Assembly: GCA_964035795.1 (NCBI GenBank)
Contig: OZ038321.1
Coordinates: 17,313,548 to 17,377,547, forward strand
Direction: 5' to 3'
Source of the DNA: Pterobdella sp. o SKG-2022
Lineage: Eukaryota > Annelida > Clitellata > Hirudinida > Piscicolidae
DNA length: 64,000 nucleotides
The position numbers and the translations under genes are program-made. Shown in pieces: positions 1 to 10,211 of the stretch. Every line of letters begins with the position of its first letter. Within the stretch, counting starts at the first letter, position 1. Under the pieces are notes generated by a model. That model ran no database searches and was not told the DNA's origin. It was given only the letters and a program-made list of their open reading frames with translations.

Positions 1-1454
1 TTAATTTTACAGTTTTATCAGTTTCCTCTGTCGTTTTAAATGAAAACATAGGATAGTCCATTGACAAGCAGAATCATGTTTGGAAAAACACTCATTTCAA
101 ATTTTAAAAAAATTTAATTTTCAAGAAAATAAAAATTTTTCAAGTAATATAAGTTGAATTATAAGATACTTCAAAACGAGGAATGAAATAAGAATAAGAA
201 TTTGAACTTAGAAACTGAATACAATTTAATTTAAAAATAGATCTACTCTGAGAATATAGTGAAGTCACACCAAAGAATCACCACTACATTAACACGTCAT
301 ATTGTTGTATCCAACTTCTAAAGCGCTTAATTCTATAAACAAATCTTGTAGTAGCACAGGCATGAGATTCATTGCTACAAAAACAAACCACCTTTATGAT
401 TACAAAATCAATCCAATCAATCAATAACATTTCAATTTATATCATTTAAGCAATGGATAAAAAACATTTTAATTTTCCTAGTTTATTCATGACCTTGAAT
501 ATATAAATGCCTAAAGTGGCTTTGCGATCGATTATCATAAATCACTAGCCAGAAAAGCTCAAAGAATACGACATCATTATTTAAAAATTATAACTATTTT
601 TACTTTTATTACCTTGTCTTAACTTTTCTATCATTGCTCTCTTCGCATAGTTTTGGTTTATTTTCAACTAAAAATTTTCTTGAAAGAAATTAGAGTGGGA
701 ACCAACATTAAGATCTAAAAAATACAAACAACAAATTCACATAGCGCCAAGGCTTAAGACGCGCAAGAATTTTGATAATTAAATTGACTATGATTTAAGA
801 AAAGTATGATCAGTTTATAAAGCACAATAACAATAGTGAAGCAGTACCGAACCAAATGACCACAAAAATCAGTTTAAATATTAATGATTAAAAAATCAAC
901 ATACATAATAAAGTAAACTATAAATTAAAATCGATTCAATAAAATTCTAATACAAGCTCCAGTATACAAAATCAAAGTCTTACTGGAAATATTACTCGAG
1001 TTATAATCATAAAACATCAACGGTACTGATGTAGCATCCTTCAAACATTAATATCTATCTATAACCAATTATAAAAATATCGATAACAGTGGCTTGAAAC
1101 ATCTATAATCTTAATCGTTATAATGTCCATTATTTATGTATTATTATAATATTTAACTATTTATATTTAAAATACACTATTTATTAATATAGTAATAAAC
1201 TGCCCTTTAAATGCTTATCCAAAACCAACGCTATCATTTTTTATACAGATGTAAAATGTTTGTTAGAACCATTGACCAGAATCTTGAACCGATACTACTA
1301 CTACTACTACTAATAAAAATAATAATAACAGACAATAAAAAAATAAAGAAATACATTACTAAAACCTTTTGACCATAGATTAGTTATGATTAAAAATTTT
1401 GACCAGATACCAAAAGCCAATTAAACCAAGATTTAATGAACGATAACTACACTA
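1..1454. other. 3' flank of SCAMP, no gene seen
   Basis: AT-rich sequence downstream of the SCAMP stop codon, which is on the minus strand. It should hold the SCAMP 3' UTR. A TTTATT near 1178, read on the minus strand, is a possible polyadenylation signal, but such hexamers are common at this base composition. No open frame with recognisable protein content was seen on either strand. Confidence 0.5.
1293..1313. repeat. (CTA)n microsatellite
   Basis: A run of about seven CTA/TAC units followed by AAT-rich sequence. It is a simple repeat in the SCAMP 3' flank. Confidence 0.85.
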
Positions 1455-4400
1455 TCAACGGGCTCCTGAAGCCATTTGGGCGGCTCCTCTGACCACTGTG
1501 GGATTGGTGAAGACTCCCCGGGCAAACTCCTCCTGTGAGTATCATTAGTGTGTGTATAAACCGTTTCTCATGGGATAAATTATTTTAGATAAGTTGATAA
1601 GAAGATAATAAAAAGGAATAGATAGGTGGGTAGATGCATAATTGAATAAAAATACAAAATTTTCAAATCGGGTCTTTTCCACTATAATTATACGAGGCGA
1701 AGTTTTTAAATAACAAAAACACTTTTTGACAGACATAAAAACTTGAAAAATATTGTAATTATAAATCTTCCAACCTGAGCTTTAGCAAAACTGGCTCCTG
1801 AAGATCTATAGATACGATGTACCTTGAATAGGGGAACAATGGGAAATGCTTAACTTCGTAATCAACGTTGAATTAGATTATTCAATATAATTAAAAGAAG
1901 TATCAACAGTTTTCAACGTCAATTTATGGTGAAAAAAAATTAGTACATTTATTGAGAAATAAATAGCTATATTACGATAAGTTTAGCCTTATCATAAAAC
2001 ATTAGCGAAAAAAAGTTATTTAGTAACTATGGTTATAAAGCAGTTTAAAGAAAGACTATAAGTAATAAAATTTGGTTATTAACTAATTTAGAAACAAATT
2101 ATTTATCTATACCATTATTTCAATGTTAATTTTATAATTGTCTATGTAATTATGTAATCTAAAGTTAAAAGGATTATTCTTTTTAAATAATGGAGTTTAG
2201 ATATGCTTTAGAGTTCAAAGAATAAAATTTTCATTTTTTGCAGAGAAATTAATCCCCGTGTTCCCTCCTTCGGACAGTATCCTGGTTTTTTTTTCTTTTT
2301 TGCGAATTTTCTCAAGTAAGGGATCAAGTGTCGTTATAAAAAATATTTTCCCAAAAAATTTGTCTTTATGAAACTGAAAATTGATTGACCAAATAACCCT
2401 ACAACATATACTATGTTCTCAGAAAAACAATTTAAAAACAATCAACTTACTTTGAAAAGGAGATACATAGCGGCACCAGCCAGCATTGCAAAGGTACATC
2501 CAATTAGAACCAGTAACAAACCCACTCCTACATTGTATCCGATGTAACTAAAACCACTCACGAAACCACTGTCATATTTATTAGTGACAATGTTAATACT
2601 TAGCTTTGAATTCGGAAACATAAAGTGATTAAAGTATTAAACTGCTTACAATATGATATAAACAAACACAAAAATTCGAAGGCATCTGATGATGATTTTT
2701 TTGTAAAACGAAAAGCTTCGTACATTAATAACTCTTCAAGCCTTTGTTTAGTTATATAATATTTATGTGAAGTTATATAGCTTACACAGTGCCAGATCCA
2801 GAAATACCCAGACACTGAATAACATTGACGCAAAACTGCATGAAAAAAACGAAGAAATATGCGAAGAAGCTGAATGAGCTGTCACTCCTATGAAGTTTTG
2901 AAGTTATTTTGAATTAAATAATAGTTATATATGGATATGTATATATATATATATATATATTCACTTCAAAACACTTAGACTACATAGTTTTAAACACACC
3001 TGAAAGCGTTGTAAATAGGCCTGAACCAGCAGACAAAAGATAAAGGAGTAAAGAGAATGAAGAAGAGGATGGACAAGCCAAATGTTGATCCTGACTCTGG
3101 TCCATTCACCGCCAACAAGGCTATGGCTCCAATGATGTTGAGGAAGAGAATAGCCACATATGCTGACAATTAAAAAAAGTTGATTTAATCTCATAAAGTA
3201 TCAAAATATAATTAATTGGAATGTGTTTGAAGAAACAAAAAAAAATTGAATGTTTAACAACAATCATTGTTCCAATTTAAATACTATACCAAATAAAAAA
3301 ATAATAGTGTATCAAACAAAGTACATGAAAACAACCCACAAAAAAACTAAAATAGACCAAAAAAGGTCTAACAAAACAACATCTAAGAGTGAAAAGACAT
3401 TAAATGCACACCAGTCCAGAGATAGAAGTGATATCGTACAAGTTTTTGGAACTCAAGAGGGATGTCGAGATTGATGTCTTGGTAGAAGCATGGTTTGAAT
3501 GGAATCCAATGAGGGAGAGGTGGAAAATTGTTTATCCGAGCTGTTTGCATGTCAAGTTTAGGTACATTATAGCTGATATTTTTTCCTAATTATTTATTAC
3601 AAATTTATAAAAATGTTACAAGAGTAGATTTAAATACATAAGGGTTTATGAATTTTATAAACCAGCATGATTTAATAATCTCTCATATTTAGCTACTTAA
3701 GTATTACACTATAGTATAGTATTTGAATGAACAATTATAAAACCTCTGAAATGTGTCATGATTCTGAATTTGAATAATGGGTATAGAACATAAAAATTAG
3801 ATTGAAAAGCACATTTTTAAGCACCTAAAGTTTTTTATTAAAAAAAAATATTATAAAGCAGTCATTGTAGAAAATTTATTTATCATTTTTATAATTATTG
3901 GATATTAAAACAGATAAAACATAAAAAAGTTTAATATTAGTTTTAAAAGTATTCGATTGAGTTGACTTAACTTTAAAAATGTCAAATTCGCTTGAGAATC
4001 TATTGCTTGAATATTAGTTTAATAAAAAACAAAAAGTAAAGCAAATTATAGCATGCGGCTTTGCAGTAAACGAATGATGGATAACTTACTAATGTATTAA
4101 AAGTGCAAACACTGTATTTATGCCTGATGTCTAAAAATTTCAGAAATGCCTACAAAGTCAATCAAAGATTTTATTAGTTTGAATTAAATATTGAGAGAAA
4201 GCAACAATGGCAAAAAAAACTAATCTGTTTAAAAAAGATGCTTTAAATGGAAGAAAATAAAGATTATAAGTATATAAAGTTGCTAAGTTTTCTATACATG
4301 TCAATCAGGTCATTCAATATAACTGGATAAAACTAAGTTTGAAATTATGAAGTGTATATCCATTGTAAAAACAGAAATATTTTGTGAAATGAATGCTAAT

Positions 4401-5822
4401 TGTTATACATAAAAAAACACCCAATGAAACCAAATTAGTATTCAAAATATTTAAAACCAGCTTGCCTGATGTTTTGACATGTTTGATTAATCATGACCAT
4501 CAAAATTTCTTTAAAAAAAATCTCTTGAAATGTCAAATTAAAAATTATAAGCAATGAATAATAAAAAATCACTAAAAGTCATGATTAATTGCTTCAATGA
4601 ACTATCAAAATAAATAAAAAAATTAGCTTTATACAAAACATGAACAAAAATATTCAACATAATAGTGTCTGTGCCAACATACCCAGCCTTCAAACTGTAT
4701 ACTATATGAAAATATCACTATAATGTTTAAAATATTAAAACAGAACCAACCTGAAGAATTGAAGTTTTGTTGGAATTGTTTTTCTCTTCTGTCCAACTCT
4801 GCAGCTTTCTTGTCAAGTTCTTCTTGTTGTCTCCTCAAATCTTCTGTTGTTGCTTTCAACTTTTTTTTTTAATAATAATAATAATAAATTATTGAATTAT
4901 TAATAAACGGAAGTTTATAAAGTAAATGCTTTTTAAACCCTTTATAGGAATTTTAAATAACATGTGTTCATAATGTTAATTTTGAATATGCAATGGAAAA
5001 ACTAGATTCTAATTAATTTAAATTATACTGATTAAAAACAGAAAAAATAACAGTTCATATAAATAAATTAAAAAGTTAAAAAATAAAATTAATTAAATGT
5101 ATTAACAGATATATATCAATTTGTTTATCAAATTTAATTTTGTAAATATTCTTTTTAATTTGATTAATTTTCTCAAATAAATTTCAAGTTTGAAAATTCT
5201 AAAAAAAACCTGTTCATTTGGTTTTTGTCCTCCTGTATCTAAAGTATGAGTGCTCACAATTGCTGGCTGATTTGAAAACTGGTTTGAATTTTTGTTAATA
5301 AATTCATTGAAGTGTTGATTAAAATTGATATGAGCTGATAATAGAAACTGATAATAGAAAATCAACAAATTAGTCCTACAGACCTTCTATAGCGTGATAT
5401 TTTCTAACAAGTGATTTACTCTAATTAGTTTATCATTGAATATTCAGGTATAATAGTGCAGCTTAAAATATAATTATTCAGTAAACTGACCGTCTATTGA
5501 TAACTTTGAAAAATTGAAAAAAAAATTTAGAATAAAAATTAATTACATTGTTGTTGTTAGAAGTCTCTGCGAAGGGATTGAACGTGTCAATGGGTTCTAT
5601 GGGCGGTTGAGCGGGTTGGCTTTGTGAAATAGAAGGATCCTATCAAATAAAGTTTTAGTTAATGTTTTTCTTTATAACCTCAAAATTAGATTAGTGTTAA
5701 TTCATTTTTAAATAAAATCTAAAAATTAATCAGCGGGATATTATTAATCACATGATATATATGTTAAACACAATTATTAATTAAAATTTTACCGCAAAAG
5801 GATTAACGTCATACTCATCCAT
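1455..5822 (-). CDS. Secretory carrier-associated membrane protein (SCAMP)
   Basis: Ten exons on the minus strand: 5793-5822, 5547-5639, 5210-5278, 4751-4859, 3412-3540, 3000-3162, 2786-2878, 2451-2568, 1775-1822, 1455-1532. All junctions are GT-AG and keep phase, giving about 309 residues. SCAMPs are four-pass proteins of post-Golgi and endosomal carriers that act in exo- and endocytosis. Visible hallmarks: NPF motifs at residues 7-9 and 31-33 (EH-domain ligands in this family), a charged coiled coil at about 66-92, a pre-membrane segment with [17 protein letters not shown], four hydrophobic segments at about 139-162, 172-192, 198-220 and 240-266, and the E-peptide-like [10 protein letters not shown] between TM2 and TM3. 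The tail has [15 protein letters not shown], typical of long SCAMPs. The start is MDEYDVNPF. One intron carries a repeat shared with the SNX gene (1948-2285). Family call is secure; the individual paralogue is not assigned. Confidence 0.93.
1948..2285. repeat. MITE-like dispersed repeat, copy 1
   Basis: Lies in the SCAMP intron between 1822 and 2451. It matches 15749 to about 16025 in the SNX gene over roughly 300 bases with indels. The shared landmarks, in order, are ACATTTATTGAGAA, CGATAAGTTTAG, TTATCATAAAAC, TTAGCGAAAAAAA, TAACTATGGTTATA and a distal AGAGAAATTAATC followed by a C-rich CCTTCGG block. Unlike copy 2, no inverted second arm is seen here, so this copy may be truncated. Confidence 0.7.
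2941..2960. repeat. (AT)n microsatellite
   Basis: Ten AT units within a SCAMP intron. A similar TA run is at about 5960-5976 upstream of the gene. Confidence 0.9.
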
Positions 5823-7278
5823 TTTCCTCAAATACGTAAACAAACAAGTTTAGTGACTTTCTAACTCTTATGGTCACTATCCCTAAGTTTATGTCTATGC
5901 TTAATTCTTGTGAACGTTAGATCTGATAGCAATAGTGACAAGACAAAAAAATTTACAAAATATATATATATATATAATGTTTTAAAAAACCGAATAAAAT
6001 TTTAAATAAACAATAAATTTTTTTTAAAGTTTCGTTTAAATGATAGTGTTAGTTTCATATTCAATATTTGTTACTTTGAACAGTCTGTTTAAAACATATC
6101 TGTTTTTTAAATCTCATCTTCTAACCACAAAAGCAATTAAAAATTTGTAATAAAAATAAGTCAATGAAAAATTTAGATTCAGCGATGAATAACCTTATTT
6201 TTACACAAATAACTGGAATTTTGAAAATTCATTCAAAAAAATAAATTATGTAAGTAAATATTTTATCCATTAGATGAGCGTAGAAAAAAAGTTTTGAATC
6301 GATTTTGTTGATGCAAAGAACTTTTCGAAAAGCGTTACTGTTCATCAGACAAAAGGTAAAAATCTCCATATATTAGTCTATCGGTTACATCAATGATTTT
6401 CTTTTTGATCTGAGAAGACTATCACTGTTATTAGTGGTTCTTAAGTTTTAATACATCTTTCTAGCTTAAAGTTTATTGAGCCAAATGACAGGATATTGAC
6501 GTTTAATGGGTGGAAAAATGTCCTCATCTTTCCATTCAAACATGCCCTACAAATTTTTTTTTCTTTGACGATCTTTGAATAATGAAATTCAAAAAATTTT
6601 AGAACACGCAACAAAAGACATTCTTATACGGAAGTAAGAGAAGCGTAAAATAAATAAACTAATTAAGGATCGTGTATAACATCGTTAATTATACTATTTA
6701 ACTTTTCACAAGTTTTTTTTTAAAGAATTCAAATTTTCAAAATAGACAATGTAAATTATAATATAAAGGATTAAAATTAACTTATGCAGAGTATGAAATT
6801 ACGATTATGAATATCGTTATAATCATGTTCAACCTCAACCCTGCCGACAAACATGACTTCATTCTAGTGGAGTTTAATTTAAACTGTATAAAAAAAAACT
6901 TTGTGCGACAACTTATATTTCATGGAGAGTGGGTTTAGGATCTGGGTAAAAGACTCTAATGAATATGGTATTGCCATCTATGAACTGATGGGAAAAAGCC
7001 TTGATAAAAAATGATGCTACAGATAGAAATGCTATAAGAGGGAAAATTGGTTTCTCAACCTAGGCCTGCGGCCCACCTGAGTTGAGTTTTGGGAATAAAG
7101 GGGAAAACTTGTTCATTTCAACAGTGTTCATTTGACTGAGTTGAAACCTTCAAAAAACAAGAAATTTGGAAGTACTTGTTTATAACGTTAAAAAGAGTTT
7201 CGTCATTAAAAGCGTCTAAGACGGCAGTTCCAAGAAAACAATGGTGCGTACGCTCAAACTTGAAAATTATTTGGGTTT
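5823..7278. other. Upstream region of SCAMP, no gene seen
   Basis: AT-rich DNA between the SCAMP start and the retroelement. It contains a (TA)n run near 5960-5976. No coding pattern or convincing core promoter was found. GC content rises slightly after about 6900, near the element. Confidence 0.5.
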
Positions 7279-7294
7279 AATAAAGAGGTATTAA
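7279..7294. repeat. 16-bp direct repeat, left copy (target-site duplication)
   Basis: AATAAAGAGGTATTAA, identical to 9879-9894. A perfect 16-mer on both sides of a reverse-transcriptase element is the size expected of a target-site duplication made by target-primed reverse transcription. The last six bases also form the outer end of the inverted repeat at 7289-7324. Confidence 0.8.
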
Positions 7295-7324
7295 TGCAAT
7301 GTTTGAACAAGCATATAAACAATA
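7289..7324 (+). repeat. 36-bp inverted repeat of the retroelement, left arm
   Basis: Perfect 36-base match, in inverted orientation, to 9811-9846. After the 36 bases the left arm continues with CATTGG. The right arm reaches the same CATTGG only after 11 extra bases, so the homology continues past an 11-bp indel before it ends. Confidence 0.85.
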
Positions 7325-7384
7325 CATTGGTGAAGATGAAAATTGAGATATAGAAAAAAGAAAAGAAGAAAAAAAAAACTGTAC

Positions 7385-9836
7385 TTAAGTGAAAGAGGAA
7401 GAAGAACGGAAACAGGAAAAAATGCTGGTAGCAGTGCCGCGGGCAATTGCAAGGAAAATCTTTTGACGCAACCATACTGCCTCCAAAGGGTCCTCTGACG
7501 CCTCGATAACTTTTCTACCTAACTCCTCAACAAAGCTACTGGTTGAAGGTCCGCAGCAGCCCGTTGTCTCGAATGCAACGGGTTGAAAATGGAAGTTGCC
7601 CACCAAGCTCTGATATTTGCGGCTTTTTAATATTTCCGCAGATTTTGCGCTGGATCCTGACTCGATGGAGCTGGCGATAATGTGGGACTTGGAAAAAGCA
7701 TCGACGACTGTTGCGTCCCAGACCAAGCATTTTCCATGCTTCCAAGGGAAGGTCTTTATGTCATCAGAACGACGTCCGTCACTCCTGTCGAGCCCTGATG
7801 GTTCGAGGATGCTAGGCAAGCCTATCTTCCCCAGGCATCTTTTAATAATGGAGTTGATTTCGGCGTGTCTGGGGAGTCTGCCTTGGTAGCCTTTCGCGTC
7901 CATCCTTACAACACACTTGCAAAAGCATGTTGGGGTGCCGGAAATATTAGCCCCTGCTCGAAGCGCCACCGCCACCTGAAGCTCCTCTGCACCTAAAAAG
8001 TTTCCTAAAACGGGAATTGGCACAGCTTCCGGCCACGCGTGAAGTGTGCCGACTTGGCAGCAAAAAGACGACAACGGCCCCACTGGTCTGCGTCTAACAG
8101 CAAATCGTTGAGAGCGATCTCGCACAAAAGATCATCCCATTTCCGTTGGCTTCCCAAAAGAGCTAACGGCGCAACACTGCATTGTTTCTGCCACGATTCC
8201 CTAGCTGAAACGACGTCACGATCACCCCTCTGAAGATCATCAGACGCGAGAGCGTTGGGAACAGATGAAAGAAGGAGCCGAACGAGACTCGAGGATGCAT
8301 ATGAGGAAGAAAGGAAGCATGGCAATGATAGGGCTCGCGCTGATCTAAAACATAGACCACCGAAACGATTTGGAAGAGATACTTGCTTCCAGCTTTTTTC
8401 GGACAGAGAGACATTGGAAATGGACGAAAGAGCAGCATGAACTCCAATAATATCATGAGCTCAACGAAAGTAGGACACGTTCGAAGGATATAAACCAATT
8501 TGGGAATAGACAAGCAGTTTCTCAGCGAAGTGAAAGCATGATGGGGGTCAACTTCTTCTAGCTTGGAGCAAAGCCGACGGATGTTTCCTAATTTTGAGCC
8601 AAGAATGGGAACTATGGCCTCGTGAGTGAGGAAAGAACCCGAGACTGACCAAGAGTGACGAGGAGGCAATAATACTGACGGCAAAATGGAAGAGAACTGT
8701 TTGACAGTGTCAGCATACATGTCCGCTGTATAGTTTAAAATGAACAGCTCACATTTATTGGAGTTGATTTGAAGGCCGATCTCTTTGAAAGCATTAATTA
8801 TTTTTGTTGCATCGTTAAAGACAGAGCTAGCCTGACCACCGATTGTGGCATCGTCCAAGTACCAATTGTTCAACTCCGATGACACGTCCTTGGCAATTTT
8901 GTCGACCGCCAACGCGAAAAGTCCTGGGCCCAGAGAGTCACCTTGTTGAATACCCCTTGAAGAAGGAATGCGGTGTTCGCCAGCAAAGAGTGGACGGATT
9001 GGAGTAGGCTTCGTTAACTAAAAATTACAAGGACGGGTAACGAGTGACTAACTCGCCAATGAACGTTTTACGGTCGATAGAATTGAAGGCGTTAAAAACA
9101 TCGAGTTTCAAAAGCACCTTGGGATCGACTGAGTGGTTAATAAATGATCGAGTAGCATGGACGGCTGACTCACACCCCGTACGGACGCCGACGCCCAACT
9201 GACAAGGTAACAAATCCTCTCTGAGCGAGTTCATGACTGAATGCAAAGATAATTTGGAAAACAAACGACAAAAGGTGTTTCCAACGGCTATAGGACGTAT
9301 ACCACCACCTTTCTTTTGAAGGGCGTACAGATGGGCACCAAAGAACAAGTGCCTGATATGGTCCAGGATTTTAGTTGATGAAACGAAAGAAGCAAATCTA
9401 GAGATAGACCGAAAAACCGAATTCGCACTGGCTCTCAGACAGGGAGATATTATGTCTTTCAAATGTTGAGGGCGAAGTAAATCAGGACCAGAACCCTAAC
9501 CGTTAGGAAAAGAGAGGATCGCTTTCCTAACCGAAGACTCATAACTGGTGCTGTAGGAATTTGGTCAGAATTAATATCTGAAACTGGGTCACCCAAAGGG
9601 TGTATGGATCTTAGGGAGGAAACCGTTTTCGGGACCATTGGGGCAAAGACATTGTTGGAGGAGAGAAGGCGGACCGCGCCCTTTATGTCGAAGTCATTGA
9701 ATTTAGAAGAGACCCTTCGTTTCAAAGGTGTAATTGAGCTTTTAGACGAAAAATTTGACTTTGGGGGTCTCGTATTTATGTCCGGGAGAGTATCCAATGT
9801 ATCATTTGTATATTGTTTATATGCTTGTTCAAACAT
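7385..9836 (-). pseudogene. Broken reverse transcriptase / restriction-like endonuclease polyprotein
   Basis: Read on the minus strand, consecutive protein segments fall in different frames. The N-terminal segment (9836-9462) has FDIKGAVRLLSS and a frameshift near its end. The reverse transcriptase segment (about 9540-9025) has an in-frame stop after FPNG, then GGGIRPIAVG, LGVGVRTGCE and LLKLDVFNAFNSID. After another frameshift (from about 8985) come GIQQGDSLGP and NNWYLDDATIGG, so the polymerase YxDD motif is present. Further shifts near 8240 and 8030 lead into the C-terminal domain (8125-7385), with a CxC...RHAEIN motif and DGRRSDDI...WKHGKCLVWDATVVD. The last block has the spacing of a PD-(D/E)xK-like nuclease (D ... 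WDxTV). I recognise this architecture as a family common in invertebrate genomes but cannot place it in a named clade. At least three frameshifts plus a stop mean this copy is not functional. Confidence 0.85.
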
Positions 9837-9846
9837 TGCATTAATA
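9811..9846 (-). repeat. 36-bp inverted repeat of the retroelement, right arm
   Basis: Reverse complement of 7289-7324 with no mismatch. It lies 32 bases inside the right direct repeat, so the two arms are not placed symmetrically with respect to the direct repeats. On the minus strand it contains the ATG of the first recognisable peptide, MFEQAYKQY; the left arm would encode the same nine residues on the plus strand. Confidence 0.85.
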
Positions 9847-9878
9847 TAAGTTAGAACTTTGTGAAATAAAAAAGCTGA

Positions 9879-9894
9879 AATAAAGAGGTATTAA
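9879..9894. repeat. 16-bp direct repeat, right copy (target-site duplication)
   Basis: Identical to 7279-7294. It marks the 5' junction of the minus-strand retroelement. Confidence 0.8.
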
Positions 9895-10211
9895 ATAGCA
9901 AAGCCAACTAAATATGACAATATACGAAGATTTAATGCTTCAAAAATATGTTTAACCTGAAAATTATAAACATTAAAAATTCTGAAATTCTGGAAATTAA
10001 ATTTTAAATAAATTACTTGATTGATATTTGATTAAGCAATATAATACTTTATTTTGTATTTAAATACAATCTAAAAATTATAAAATTCATTCTTTCTCGA
10101 AACTTTTTTCACAAAACAAATTTTTTTTTGAATATTTCAAAATTATATCTTCAAGGCTCTCCAACTACCTTCCCCGATGTGATTTGTTTATACTTGCATG
10201 ATAATTTGCTT
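9895..10211. other. Short spacer between retroelement and SNX gene
   Basis: About 320 bases of AT-rich sequence that must contain the SNX promoter and 5' UTR. A slightly GC-richer segment at about 10152-10185 is just upstream of the proposed start codon. No clear TATA box was seen. Confidence 0.45.

Larger units (their letters stand above)
7295..9878 (-). mobile_element. Decayed non-LTR-like retroelement, minus strand
   Basis: A 2.6-kb insertion bounded by the 16-bp direct repeats at 7279-7294 and 9879-9894. It codes on the minus strand, so its 5' end is at 9878. It is clearly more GC-rich than the surrounding DNA. The coding remains have a reverse transcriptase with YLDD and a C-terminal nuclease-like domain (see the pseudogene entry). 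The reading frame stays open from the first recognisable residues up to the direct repeat at 9879, which suggests the copy is 5'-truncated and its true N-terminus is missing. The 3' end has a pyrimidine-rich tract (minus strand, about 7330-7380) and no poly(A) tail. An inverted repeat joins the two ends, which is unusual for LINE-type elements. Confidence 0.8.

Noticed and set aside
7617..7889. Plus-strand open frame inside the retroelement
   Set aside because: It is antisense to the recognised nuclease-like domain and has no features of its own.
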